The notes under the pieces are model-generated. The model was not told where the DNA came from. It did not search any database and saw only the letters and a list, made by a program, of their open reading frames with translations. Shown in pieces: positions 36,230-48,419 of a DNA stretch of 64,000 bases (position 1 is its first letter; each line of letters begins with the position of its first letter). The stretch is taken from the NCBI GenBank assembly GCA_015680905.1, contig CM027385.1:26170501-26234500 (forward strand), given 5' to 3'. The position numbers and the translations under genes are program-made. The stretch is from Coptis chinensis (taxonomy: Eukaryota; Streptophyta; Magnoliopsida; Ranunculales; Ranunculaceae).

Positions 36230-36400
36230 CTGAAGCCTTATATGGGCGCGGGTCGCGCTCTGGAGAATTTGGACTTACAGTGTTTTGGGTGCAGGTCGCG
36301 TTTAACCTATGCCTGGGTAGGGCGCGGGTCACGCTCAGGTGAATTTGGACTTACAGTGTTTTGGAAGCGCTGGTCGCTTCGGGGTAAAAAGCGGATCGGC
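36197..36400. repeat. GC-rich minisatellite upstream of C extra ORF
   Basis: Repeats of GGGCGCGGGTCGCGCTC type interspersed with GAATTTGGACTTACAGTGTTTTGG (two copies) in an otherwise AT-rich element. Counterparts: 39478-39604 in C, and 46504-46672 and 54856-54985 in D. Confidence 0.85.
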
Positions 36401-36629
36401 AAGTGTTATGGGTGCGTGTGTCTTTGCTCCAGAGGCATCCATGCTCTGAGGTGCTGACATGCTGAAGTGAGAAGGAAAAAGAAGGAAAACTTGGGAGGGA
36501 AAGGTGAGAGATGAATGTGAGAGATATGAGTTTTGTGTGGAGAATGAATGAAGCTTATATAGGTTTGAGTTTCCAAAACGAATCAGGAAGTTTCTAATAA
36601 GTTTTAAGGCAATTGCTGAAAACAAAAAT

Positions 36630-37457
36630 TTCTAAAACTAAAAACGGAAACAACCCATATTCTTGATTATAATACAAACCTAATATCTCTTAGACTGTAT
36701 TTAGAATAGTAACTTATAACTCTTATAGATTTCATCCTACCACCATATCTAATTATAGGCATGCCAATATCGGAAATATTCTCAACAATCACTCCAAAAC
36801 AACTTTGAAAAATGAGGATCATATAAAAATCATGCTAGAATAAATAATACCACCCCCAAACAATTCGGTAAGGTGGGATTAACAATAAAACAACGCACAA
36901 TTTGAAAAGAACCACATTATATTAAAATTGAAATTCAAACAACATTTAACTACCAAATTCAAATTTAACTACTGAATTTAACAACTTAACATCTAATCTA
37001 CTAAAATAAATAAAAACAACATCAACACAACAAACAACAAGAAATCTAGTTACGAGATGAGGAAAGGATAAAAATAGGAAGTTGAGTGATCAAGAATGGA
37101 AAAACCAAACACCCCACCCCTAAACAAATTTTATAGAACAGAGTTTAAAAAATTTGTTTTAAACGTGGGTTTTTTAAAGTTAGATTCCCCTAGACTTAAT
37201 ATGGGGTCGTTTTAAGTCAGATTTCCCTAGACTGTGCACACCCCTAAACAAGCAAGAAACTAGGGTGGCACAAAATAGATGATGCGTGGTCAACTATAAA
37301 CTAATAGTTGAAAGAATTAGGGGTCTAGCCATAAAAACATGATACTAAATGCACCTCCAAACAGAATGAAGTTGTATAATTGGAAGCAATCATGTAGAAG
37401 AATGAAAGAAAACTTATGCAACCCATCAAAGAACATATGCAAACCATCATGTTGTAG
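36630..37457 (-). mobile_element. Element C: spacer between ORFs
   Basis: Non-coding, AT-rich, with further polypurine-type CCACCCCCAAACA or similar at about 36851 and 37118. No gene seen. Confidence 0.6.
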
Positions 37458-39178
37458 CTATGTTAAAAAGTTGGAATGACCCAAAAGATGAATTAGCGAT
37501 ACTTTAGGTGAAAAAGTCATGAAGTATGGATCCTGATGTCTTTCATAAGGCTCAGATGAGGAAAAATAAGACAAAGTAGGTTCCTCACTACACTTGGTCA
37601 AAGCTTGGCTCTCAACTACAGGAATGGTGTACTCATGGAATTGTGTGCTAGGCAAACACTCTTCACCGTGAGGGTTGAAAAAATTATAGAGTGTCTCTGA
37701 GGCAATAGGCTCAAGTACAAATTCGAGGTTCCTCTGAAATGGTGGGTGAATTGATGGTTTAGTTGTGATAGATGGTTGGATTTTAGGAGGTGGTAACTCA
37801 GGTGGATGCAGGGTGGTTAGTGGTTCATCAATTGGTGGATCCTCACACGCTCTTAAGAACTCATTGAAGTCTTCATCTAGCTTAGTTGAATCCATAAAGT
37901 TGTGGTTCGTGGCTTTATCTTTAAGAAATTTATCAATTTGTTCCATTGTTATTTCCTCAGCTGCCAAACTAAATTTAGATTCACATTGCGATAAAGAAGT
38001 TACTTCCTTTAATTCCTGCACATGACCTTGTTCATGCCTTATATTAGAATTGTTAATCTCTATTTCCTCACCCTCTTCCTCTAAAACACTATAAGTATCC
38101 TCAATGGTATCATTCGAATGTGTCAAAGAATCATCCAGCCGAGTGCGGTTAGCAACCTCAAAGGCTTGGACATGTTCAACAGGAGGGTCCATATTAAGAG
38201 AATGCTAATAGTTATCAACTTCTTCCTCCGTCACATCTTTATAAATATCTTCTAATATGTCATCCTTATTCATCTCTCAATTTGAGGTTCCTCAGTGGCA
38301 TCTCTCAATTTGGAGTGGTCATCCAACACATGTCTTAAAGAGTCGTCTTCAAGAATTTTCTCATCCAGGTGGGGTGTGGAGTCAACATAATGGTTAATGG
38401 GAGGGTCATGGGAAGGTAATGATTCATAAAATTCAGGGTAGGTCTTAATTAGGTCGAATGGTGTGGTTATGGGAATAGGTTGTTCTAGTTGTGTGTCGAT
38501 CTCTGGCAAGGTTGAAAGTTATTTGTTAGGTGAGAAGATCATGGAAATCATCTGGGCTATGTTCTGAAGCATAGTTAGGTTTTGAAGCATAGTTTGAGAA
38601 ATTTGGTCTGGGAAGGGTGGCAAACTAGATGGGTGGGTGATTTCTGGTATGGTGGAAGGGTCTGGCTGGTATGGTGTGTGATAGTCATAGTTATTGGTGT
38701 TGGAGTGACTCTGGTTGATCTCGTACTATGATGGGTTATGTTGAGGCTGAATAAATATGGGACATGAATGAGCGGTGTGGTCTGGATCTGAACAAATTGT
38801 GCACGAAAAATTGTTTGGTTCGTTGTACACACTCATCACGAAACTAGAAGTAGACGACACTGGTTGACTCCCTGTATGGTTTGGATGACTAGAAAACTTT
38901 TGATTGTATGGGTCACTATAAAAATTTGAAAATTGAGGTTCATAATTATTATTATATCCTATAGTAGGCTCAAACTCTTGATATGATGGGCAATGAGAAG
39001 CCCAATGGTCAGGACTACCACAACATGAACATGGTGAAGGGTTTTCATAATAATTACATGATTGCTCTTGATATGATGGGCAATGAGAAGCCCAATGGTA
39101 AGGACTACCACAACATGAACATGGCGAAGGGTTTGCATAAGAATCACATGATTGTTCGTCTACATATTGATATGCCAT
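37458..39178 (-). mobile_element. Element C: gag-position ORF with zinc knuckles (fossil)
   Basis: Minus-strand ORF region after the leader. The N-terminal part (38726-39178) has three CCHC knuckles: CSCCGSPYHWASHC, CSCCGSPDHWASHC and CTICSDPDHTAHSC. The first two arose by an in-frame 90-bp (30-residue) duplication (38975-39064 and 39065-39154). An acidic, Pro-rich C-terminal part follows (37458-38509; EEEGEEIEINNS, then PPIDEPLTTLHPPELPPP, then ETLYNFFNPHGEE). I see no standard gag capsid domain like that of D. CCHC knuckles bind nucleic acid, so a packaging protein is a reasonable guess. A related ORF is in H. A few breaks. Confidence 0.65.
38975..39154 (-). repeat. 90-bp tandem duplication of a zinc-knuckle unit
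   Basis: Two 90-bp units differing at only a few bases, each encoding one CCHC knuckle with flanking SYQE residues. In frame, so it lengthens the protein by 30 residues. Confidence 0.92.
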
Positions 39179-40425
39179 ATTGGTTTTACAAATATATTAT
39201 AGGACAATTAATATGCAAACAAAACTCTAACTATAAATTTCTAGATAGGCATGTACGTTGACGTTTACGATAAACAAGCCTGATTATACTAGAATTAAAA
39301 CTCCTCTAACAGAAGAGGCGAGGAGTGGAAGAAGGAGTACCTGAATGCCTCCTTGCTACGTGTATGAATAACGTCTTGTATACGCAATCTTAGTGTATTG
39401 AAGAAGTTAGAAACACTGAATAACTTGAAGAAATGAAAGTTTGGACTGACCTGTGAAAATCGGGCTGCTCCAGAAGAGGGCGCGTGGTGCGCTCAGAATT
39501 TGCCTATGAAGGGCGCAGGTCGTGCTTGTTCCTGAGGCAACTTTCGGTGAGTTGAGCGCGGGGGGCGCTCAGAATTTGCCTATGAAGGGCGCAGGTCGCG
39601 CTCTCCAAAAAAATTCAAATTTTTACACTAGTTTGCTAAGACGTCTATCAAGTAGCTTGTAAATTTTCAGATCAATTGGAGCTATGAAAGTCTTTCTACT
39701 GCCCTTCAAAGTTTGTGAAATAGTTTTCAGACACAATACAAACAACTGAATGGTTAACCAATCAAACCAGACACAAAAATAGCCAAAATTTTACTGGGAA
39801 CTCCTAACAGATCATGGATATTCCTGTAAAACATTTAGAGCAATTGGAGTTCTACAAACCCTCCTTACTGCTGTTGTTCTAGAAATTAAGTGTTTGCAAA
39901 ACTGCAGAAACACACTAGAAACACTCCACTAGTTAGGAGGTCAAAACAAATCAAAAACTCGTCAGTTTGAAAACTCTTGACTTAGGATAGATACTCCTAT
40001 AAAAATTTTAGAATTTTTGGAACTGCCTAAGTAACCTTACTCGTCTGTTTTTCAATAACTTACGGTTTGAAAACTGAAATGCAACACTATAAAGATCGTA
40101 TTTGTTCACAAGGTAAAACAATTAGGAAAATTCTGAAAATATTCCACTAAATCAATAACACCTTAAATATTATACCTGAAAATTTTCAGAATTTTTGGAA
40201 ATTTAAAAATACCTTTAACACAGTATTCTTCGCTGTGATTCCGCAGACACAAGGGAGGGCGGACACGCTCTGAATAAGGCAAATGGGAGGGCGGATTAAA
40301 ACAGTGAATTTCAAGCATGAACAGTAACGAAAATATGAGAAACAAGAATGAAAAATTAAAAGGGTGGGTGGGGATTGCCCCTTAGATTCAAGCAATTGAA
40401 TTCTTGTCCTGAAAGAGTTTAATAT
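39179..40425 (-). mobile_element. Element C: 5' leader
   Basis: Leader between the primer site and the first ORF. Includes the GC-rich minisatellite at 39478-39604. The rest is AT-rich with no supported ORF. The start near 39300-39430 matches the D leader near 54690-54800. Confidence 0.7.
39478..39604. repeat. GC-rich minisatellite in C leader
   Basis: Two copies of a GCGCTCAGAATTTGCCTATG plus AAGGGCGCAGGTCG unit, ending CGCGCTC. Lies about 300 bp upstream of the zinc-knuckle ORF. Confidence 0.85.
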
Positions 40426-40438
40426 GGCAGCGGCACCA
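40426..40438 (-). other. Primer-binding site of element C
   Basis: Minus strand TGGTGCCGCTGCC, two bases from the 5' LTR. Two differences from the first 13 bases of the tRNA-Asp complement TGGCGCCGTTGCC. Confidence 0.7.
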
Positions 40439-40440
40439 TT

Positions 40441-41875
40441 TGATAACCCGTAAAAACTCAACTAGATTACTATAACTTTATTCTTATGGTATCAATTATT
40501 TATTTCCTACTCTCACATATATATTCATGCAATATATAGAGTACAAAATCATTCCACTCTTAACTCTCTAGACTTAAACGAATTCAACTAATCAAACACA
40601 AAGAACAATGGTGAGAGTAATATTTATAGAAGTGAATTTATACTATGAAACTAAATATATGAATTTAACTTATACTAATTTAACTAAACAATTGAATATG
40701 AATTGAATAAAATATAGAGAAGAATATGGAGAAGAGATTAGGGGGATTTGATTTCACTTAAATAAATTCCTAATATGCTAGTGTACATTATTGCAATCAT
40801 AATCAATTAAGATTAATTGTGATCTCTAATTATTCATGGCAATCTCTGCCAACTAATAACTAGCATGTGAGGAAGTTTAACCCATTCTCATGGCTAATCA
40901 ACTAACCTACTAGAGTGAACTCTTAAATGCAATAATTCTAACTAACACATCAAGTCTTTATCCAAGCTTTATCAAACCCCTCTAATGGAGGTTTAGCTAG
41001 AATTCATTGGACTATCATTAACATATGAATAATAAGAAAATATAATGAAGAACAATAACTTGACTTTTATTAATCTAATGAAGAATTATCAATGATTCAA
41101 TAACTAAATTAAAAACAATGTAATAAAACTAATTAATGGAGTCTAAATTAAAACAATGTAATTAAAACTAATAAAACTAATTATTTTTATCATTCACTAA
41201 TTAAAAACTAACTAAAACTAATTAACTAAGTAAAAACTAAGTTCTAAACTATATTAATGGAGTCTAACTAATTTATTTTCTAATCTTGGTCTAACTAATG
41301 AGTCTGCCTCCTTTCTTCCCTTGAAGAAGAGAAAGAGATCCCCAATTTCGTGCATGAGCCTGGAGCCATGTTTTGGGCCGAAAAATCGAGCCCAAAACCT
41401 AATTTGTTGAATCCAAGACTTCCAATTCTGATCGTATTACTGTAGTGCAAGGTTTCACCAACTTATACTGCTCTGATTAAGTCAAGGTCTAGACTATTGG
41501 AAAGAGCTTTCTGAGCCGGTCATTTTGATATAAAATGGGCTCAAATCCGAGGTCTGAGCCCAAAGATATGGCCTTTTGAAGTTCTGTTGACTTTTCTTCA
41601 GCTTTCTAATCTGGTTTGACTTTCACTTAACAACTTGACTTGGGCTTTTTAAAGGCTTTTTCTCTATGAAACTTGGGCTTTCTTCATAGAACTTTCATAG
41701 CAATCACTTTAGCTCCTTTTAGCACCTAATTAGTAACAAATTTATATTTATTCAACTCTGAAGCCTGAAATACTCAAAAGCACATAATTAGTGATAAACC
41801 TATATTATTAATCACATAATTAGTCTAACAGCTATATTGTTAAGGGGTTAAAACTACAATTTTGGGATCTTATCA
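40441..41875 (-). mobile_element. Element C: 5' LTR
   Basis: 1435 bp, TGATAACCCG to GATCTTATCA, followed by target duplication ATAAG. Confidence 0.93.
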
Positions 41876-41880
41876 ATAAG

Positions 41881-42441
41881 CATCATTTTGAATCTCTTCA
41901 AGCTAGTTTATTTGTAGTTTATGTTTTTCACCTGCCACATCAAGATTATAATTAAAGGTTTTTATTTCCCATAAGGCGCGATGCTCTAGTTCAACTGGCA
42001 GATGACAAGATTTTTCAAAGATAAACCTGTAGGGTGACATCCCTATGGGTGTTTTAAAAGCGGTTCTACATGCCCATAATGCATCGTTTAGATGGAACGA
42101 CTAGTCTTTACTATTTAGATTAACTGTTTTTTTTAATATACGCCAAATCTCTCGATTTGAGACTTCAACTTGACCACTTGTTTGAGGATGATACGAAGTT
42201 GCAACCTTGTGAGTTATTCCATATTTTTTTCATGATATGTTCAAAAACTCGATTGCAAAAGTGTGATCCGCCATAACTGATGATGGCTTTCGAAACACTA
42301 AATCTTAAAAAAAATGTTTTCTTTTATGAAACAAACAACCATTTTGTTATCCTTGTTACGACATAGTATGACCTCGATGTATTTAGATATATAGTCTACG
42401 ACTACTAGGATGTAAATGAAACCATTAGAAGTTGGAAAAGG
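41881..42441 (-). mobile_element. Element E: integrase core part
   Basis: Homologous to D 49640-50170 (integrase core). Flanked by C on the left and D on the right; continues at 56448. Confidence 0.75.
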
Positions 42442-43747
42442 TGATAAATGTAAAAACAAGAGTTTTACCTCTACTTAACTAATTGTGCTAGGTAGAAGTA
42501 AAAGCATGTGGATTTACACTAATTAATCAAAGTACTACTCTCGATTATCATGTAATATGTGGAGTAGAGAATTCGTTCCACTCCTAGTTGTTTAGATGTA
42601 AAGTTTCACTAAAGTTTAATCAATTCTACTTAAATATCAATGAGAGTAATGGATTGAAATTATACTAATATGGTGATTGAACTAATTGAGATGTTCTAAT
42701 TTATACTATGGCAATTTAATTACTAAGATGTGAATATGGAGAAGGAATTAGGGGGATTTGATTCCACATTGATTTATTCTTAATATGCTTGTAGATTATT
42801 GCAATCCTAACAAATGAAGATTAAATATTTAATCCCTAACTATTCATGGCATCTCTAACCAAATAATAGAAAGCATAAGAGAAAGTTTAACTCATTCTCA
42901 TGGTGAATAAACTAATCTCTAAAGTGAAACTCTTGAATACGCAACTAACACATCAAGTCTTCATCAAAGCTTCATCAGACCCCTCTAATGGAGGTTTAAC
43001 TCATATTCATCAGTCTATCATTAACTGAAGAAAAATAAGAAGAAGACATCATTGAAACAATAAATAACTTGGCTTTATTAATCTAATAGAAGAGAGTCTA
43101 AGAATTGAAAACTATATTAAAAACTAAGTACTAACTAATTAATTAAGTCTATGAATTAAAATCTAAATAACTAAGAGTTATGCCTTAGTCCTCTTTATAT
43201 AAAAGAGGGCTAGGTCTACAAACTCGTGCATGGGCTTTGGATCCATATTTTGGGCCATAAAATCGAGCCCAAAACCTAATTACTTCAGTCCAAAAAGGGT
43301 TTCTCTATTGGAAATTACTGCAATAGCCTTTTTATTTTCACTCATCTTATTCGATCAAGGCCTAGACCATTAGAAAGCTCTTTCCGAGCCGGTCGTTTTG
43401 ACATATGGTAGGCCCAATTCCGAGGTCTGATTCCAAAGATACGTCTTGCGGAAGTTCTGCTGACTTTTATGCGCTATTTATGCCCGTGTTGACTTTGACT
43501 TTTCAGCTTTGACTAGGCTTTAACAAGGCTTTTTCTCCTTGAAACTTGGGTTTTAACCATAGAACTTCTTAGCAACCAACTTTTGCTCCTTTCTCTTGCA
43601 AAAGGGACACATTTCTTCACATATTTGACTCCAGTGCCTGAAATACACAAAAGCACGTAAACAATATTAACTCTTATTTATTAATCACATAATTGGTCTA
43701 AATGTAATATTATTAAGGGGTTAAAACTACAGTTTTGGGCTCTTACA
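42442..43747 (-). mobile_element. Element D: 3' LTR
   Basis: 1306 bp, TGATAAATG to CTCTTACA, followed by the polypurine tract CCACCCCCAAACAG. TATA box on the minus strand at about 43191-43202; TTGAC cores at 43489-43514. Confidence 0.9.
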
Positions 43748-45600
43748 AACCACCCCCAAACAGCATTTTGCTTGTCCTCAAGCAAATATGAGAAATTAAA
43801 ATAAGTGACCAAAAATGGAGTTCTAACTAATCTCGTTTTGCCGAGTGCGATTGCATTGACCATATACACTAAGGCCTTAAACCACTATGAATTCCCAAGT
43901 GGACGAGTTATAGCCTTGTGAGAGTTTTCCAGAGAAGGTACTCACAAACTTCATCTATACTACAACGACTAAGAAATAAAACTACTATTTCCTTATTTAT
44001 TCTCAGATATCTATCCATCTCACTAGCAATGGATACAGAATAATCAAGTCGAACCCTAAGCTAATATGTGCATAATAATCAATCATCTACGGATAAACAT
44101 ATATAAAATGAACTATGCTATGAAATGCACTAACAAGTCCGTTTCTGAAACTTTAGAGTAGCGTCCTTAAGTAGGTCCTCACATATATGTCAAGACAAAA
44201 ACACTCTGATTTTTCCACTCAAGTTTCGTTCACTCCAGTGCGCAGTGGGCACACTTTACCTTACAATTTCAATGACACACAAGGAAGCCGAAGTCGATCA
44301 AACACATCTACCAGTTACTATCACACTAACCTATTCCTAATTGAGCTAGAGGTCTTTATTAGGTGTTGCGGGGATTAGGTGATGGTTTTAAGAAGGAAGA
44401 AAATGGATATTCAAAAGGACAAGTCTGAGATAATAAAATATTCATATTATGTAACTAGTGAAAACCTTGTTCTTATTTTGCTTCTACACTTTGTTTCCAT
44501 CTTTAGCCTTTTTTTTTCCTTTGGCTTTTGACTTATTTTATTCTGTTTTTGGAGTTCTAACTTTTTATTTTATTTATTTATTTATTTTTTCTTTTCTTTA
44601 GATGGAAACTTTCTTTTCTTATTTGAAACAACTAACAAATTCTTGGTTTCACAGGTCTTTCTCTTTTCTATTCTCCATTTCATCTCTATTCTCAGACTCA
44701 TTCAAAAATGGGTAGGCATATTTTTATTTTGTTTTGTTTTTGTAAAAGGGTAAAGGAATTGTGGTTTATGGAAAGGCTAAAGAAAGGCTCAGAGGGGCGA
44801 CTAGCATAAAATAATTTCATATAGGTTTGAATTTCTGGCTATATCGATCCAAAAAGGGCCTAAATTCTCTCTTAGGATATGGCATAGTGATCAAGCAAGT
44901 GGACGTGTGATTTCTCTATTCGGAATATACTTCTCCCTTGTGTCATTACTTAGATATTTCACTCATAAGGCTTTTAGGCTATATTCTCACTGGATTTGTA
45001 GAATAAGTATATTAGCTTAGATTTCAGAAACTTACTGCCAAGACAAACACATATGCTCATGCAATATATTTATAGAAAGATGCAATGATTATTACCTACA
45101 TATTAACCTAAGTTTCTAAAAACTATTCTAATTTAAGAGCTAACATGAAACTTCTAGACTATTATCATCATAGAAAAATAAACAATACCAGTATTCCTAA
45201 GTATATAGAATAAACTTTTTATTTATATTTTTGAATTTTTGAATTTTTTACTAGAAAACAAGTGCATATTATACATATATATATCCTAATAGGTGCCTTA
45301 AATTACGCGTGTTTCTATGCCACCCCCAAACAAAAACATGTTTTGTCCTCTAAGTATAGAAATAAAAAGGGTAGGAAATACCATGGAAACGCGTGAAAAT
45401 TTAAAACATACTAATATAGATAAATAAAAACAGATACAACTCTATATGAGTTCCACCCGTTATGGGGATAACAAAAATTAAATTGCTTGGGACATAAGCA
45501 GACACGAACAAAAAGTAAAACTTACCTCATATCCAACATTTAAGCGTTATCCTCCTCTTATTTAAAGAAGTGAGGTTCCTTTGTATCCTGCCACGCCATG
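43748..45600 (-). mobile_element. Element D: 3' untranslated interior
   Basis: Non-coding. Polypurine-type motifs at 43750 and about 45321, and a decayed copy of the palindrome at 43882-43902. Alignable with C 33415-35240. No gene seen. Confidence 0.65.
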
Positions 45601-46469
45601 ATAATTTGTCAGGCCTCATGCCATTTATCATCTACCTTTGCCAACCTGTTAAACGCCACTTGGTTGGATGGAGTGTAAGGGGCAACCTAATTAGGTTGTA
45701 GCCTCCACCCTCGCCAAATCATTGCACGGAATAAGCGTATAATGCAATTGGTAGGTCTTACAATGTCAACCCCAACCCAATCCGTGAAATGGGTATAAAA
45801 CACAGGAAAGAAACATAGCATTATGCGGCAAACTAAAACAGGAATAAGAAGATACTTATGTCTCATACTATGGGCTGGTGCTAAACTAGACACTAATGTC
45901 TTAGGAAAGTCATAAAGCATACGTGCCTTAGCTAGAGCAAGGAAAATAACACAAGTGGCGTCATTCGCAGAAGAAAAACACCATTCCCCTAAGATATTTA
46001 GCATGATAAAAAACATAACAGTGCCCACGTTATGGGACAAGCTACCAAAGGCTACGTTATATTGCCCTTGGTCCTCTACACAGAAAAATCCTGCCCCATA
46101 GGTCTTATGCAAAAATTCATAGTTGTAGGTGTACATATTGTCTACCAAATAGCCCCATGAATTTTGGATTTCAGCAGGCATCGAAAGTCCAATAGCAAAG
46201 GCCAACAAGAACTTGGTTAAGTCCATTATTTCATCATCAATGGTGATAGAGAACACTTGTTCTCCATCCGGCCGATAAAAGAACTTACAATGTTCATCAG
46301 AGCTTACCATTAGAGGCGGCCATCCTTCTTGTATAATCACATCACGGAACCAAGATCCATATGTGTCGCGAACAAATCTTCGGAAGGACTGCTCGGGTAT
46401 GAGTTTAGGAGACTTCATATCAAACAAACACACTCTAGAACTGCTGGAAACAACCTCAGAAGAACCCAC
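45600..46469 (-). mobile_element. Element D: extra ORF-b (fossil)
   Basis: Remnant beginning MGSSEVVSSSSRV and continuing LIPEQSFRRFVRDTYGSWF, PDGEQVFSITIDDEIMDLTK, EDQGQYNVAFGSLSHNVG, and HFTDWVGVDIVRPTNC. 260 codons are open. Homologous to C 35258-36229. Its start motif and ...DLTK... pattern echo ORF-a, so the two may be paralogues. Athila-type extra protein, function unknown; hydrophobic patches but no proven membrane segment. Confidence 0.65.
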
Positions 46470-46503
46470 AAAAATCAGAACTGGAAGTGACTGCGGAGGT
46501 GAA

Positions 46504-46672
46504 GGCGCGGGCGCGCTCTTGCTTGACGAGAGTTCCAGTGTTTTGGGGACAGGCGCTCAAGATTGCTTATGGAAGAGCGCGGGCGTGCTCTTGCTTGAGG
46601 AGAGTTCCAGTGTTTTGGGGGCGGGCGCGCTCAGAGTGTAGGCAAAATAGGGGGCGTGCGCGCTCCGTGTAC
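46504..46672. repeat. GC-rich minisatellite upstream of D ORF-b
   Basis: Units of GCGCGGGCGCGCTCTTGCTT followed by GAGAGTTCCAGTGTTTTGGGG recur about 72 bp apart (near 46505 and 46576), with a third GGGCGCGCTC. The same words occur in the D leader (54856-54985). One minus-strand frame reads through it as a Pro/Ala/Ser-rich peptide, so it may be partly coding. Confidence 0.85.
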
Positions 46673-46754
46673 TAGAAGTGCTCTGAAGTGAAAGCGAAGA
46701 TAAGAGTGAGATGTGCAAAGTGAGAGGTGTGGTTTTAAGTTTAGAGTGAACCAA

Positions 46755-47279
46755 GGATTTATAGAGGACTAGTTTCTTAATCTAAGTTCCACAAGTTGCC
46801 CAAATTGTTAAGTCAATTGATGGAAACAGAAAATTTCTAAATCCAAAATAGAAACAGACTAGATGCATACTCCAAAATCAAACCAATAGCTTTTTGGCTG
46901 AAACTAAAATAGCAACTATCCAATTTCCACTCCTTGAAGTTGCACAACCGAACACTAGCTAATTCTAGCGACATCAATTTAGCAACATGCCCCCACAATT
47001 CATAATCTCACAATCTTGCAATAATAACTTCCAAAATGGTGGACATAGTAAAATACAATGCTAAACAATTAATGCCACCCCCAAACAAATCGGGAAGGTG
47101 GGATTCATGAAAAATAGATAGCATGCTTGGACAAAAAAAATTAAATTAACTTAAAATTCAAATAACAATTAACTACTCAAAAACAAATACATAATCCAAT
47201 ATTAACTACTTAACTAAACAACTAAAAATCCAATTCTACTAAAAACATGAAAATACATCACAACCACAATTCAACAAAA
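46755..47279 (-). mobile_element. Element D: spacer between extra ORFs
   Basis: Non-coding; a polypurine-type CCACCCCCAAACAA motif at about 47077. Matches the C spacer (36630-37050). Confidence 0.6.
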
Positions 47280-48404
47280 CTAGCCACGAGATGAGGATGG
47301 GCCAGAGCCTTCCATCCTACGTCGACGACGCTCATGCCTTACAGAGTCATCAGAAGAAGAACCCTTATGAGATGGCAAACGTCGTAGAACATCTACTTGA
47401 AATTTTTGTTGTATCTCCATAAATGCAATCATGGCTTCCCAACGCTCATCCTCACGCTGGATGCGAGTCTCCATGTTAGCCTGGAGATCCTGGTGACTAT
47501 CCTGAATCAATTCAAAATTGTTCTGTAGGTTCACTTGGTTAGTGATAATGGTACCCTGCCTAGTCCGAAGATCCTCACAACTGTCATTAAAGGAACGCAG
47601 GCCACGATGAATTAATGTGATGCATTATGTATCAGTTGTAGCCCTTTCCAAGGCGTCTGCATCAAAACACGTCATGTCTTCCTCTTCCGCTTTCGTCTCA
47701 ACACCCCTATCCTTCGGTAACCGCCACTCCTTCTGAATACATTCCTTATAAATCCGTGCATTTTCATGCAACTTCAACATAATCTTATCAATTTTTGGAA
47801 CACAGCCCCAATGCATCATAATCTTTGTAATCAATGTAGGGAAGGGTGCATTATTTATACCAACGCATCTAATCTCAGCTATCAAAAAGTCGAGGATGCA
47901 AAAATCATACCTCTTCTCCTGCAGGACCTGGAGAACGTGCAGACATATTGAATTGATGTCACTGACTTTCATGGTGCAAATGACATTCCTACTAACCTAC
48001 TGAGCTACAGCCAGCTGGTTGGTTCTCAGAGACGATTGTCGAACACAATGTGATTTCACATTGTACTGCCCTTCTAGTACAGTCTCCTTCAACAAAGCCT
48101 AGATTACACCCCACTGAGATTCCTGCAATGTGAGTATGAGGTCTTTTTCCTCAATGCCAAGAATCCTAGACAACACAGCTGCATTCAATTCCCTCCTCCA
48201 ACCATTCACTTTCACAAAAATCTTCCGACCCTCAATCCCCCTCTTCTTATAAAAATTCAACACCAAATCGGTGTGATAAAAATTATTCGCCGAATACCAC
48301 AACTTTTGCCACTTCCTACTAATCATCTCGGTATCATTAAATGGTGAAAATTGGTCAAAAGTAAAAGCTTGTTCTGGAAGAATTTTTCGGTTTTGAGTAG
48401 CCAT
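47280..48404 (-). mobile_element. Element D: extra ORF-a (fossil)
   Basis: Remnant beginning MATQNRKILPEQAFTFDQF and running through KRGIEGRKIFVKVNGWRREL, LSRILGIEEKDL and a middle part with LHVLQVLQEKRYDF. It ends in a charged coiled-coil-like stretch (METRIQREDERWEAMIAFME) and a basic/Ser tail (RHERRRRRMEGSG). The N-terminal pattern is shared with the B and E extra ORFs. Function unknown; broken. Confidence 0.6.
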
Positions 48405-48419
48405 TGAGGTTTGGAATTC

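Larger units (their letters stand above)
31999..41875 (-). mobile_element. Non-autonomous Athila-type LTR element C (9.9 kb, no pol)
   Basis: Structurally complete minus-strand element with exact ends. Target duplication ATAAG lies at 31994-31998 and 41876-41880. LTRs are at 31999-33414 and 40441-41875 (TGATAACCCG to CTTATCA), about 96-97% identical by eye, suggesting insertion of the order of a million years ago at usual plant rates. A polypurine tract follows the 3' LTR (33415 on) and a primer site precedes the 5' LTR (40426-40438). The interior holds an extra ORF (35258-36229) and a gag-position ORF with zinc knuckles (37458-39178), but no protease, reverse transcriptase, RNase H or integrase. 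It depends on another element in trans. It inserted into E integrase. A few breaks in its ORFs. Confidence 0.92.

Noticed and set aside
38959-39154. CRISPR-like direct repeats
   Set aside because: Only two 90-bp units without spacers, encoding zinc knuckles in a plant retroelement.
45600-46469. Retroviral-type envelope protein
   Set aside because: It occupies the env-like position of Athila elements, but I see no signal peptide, cleavage site or clear terminal membrane anchor, so I call it an extra ORF only.
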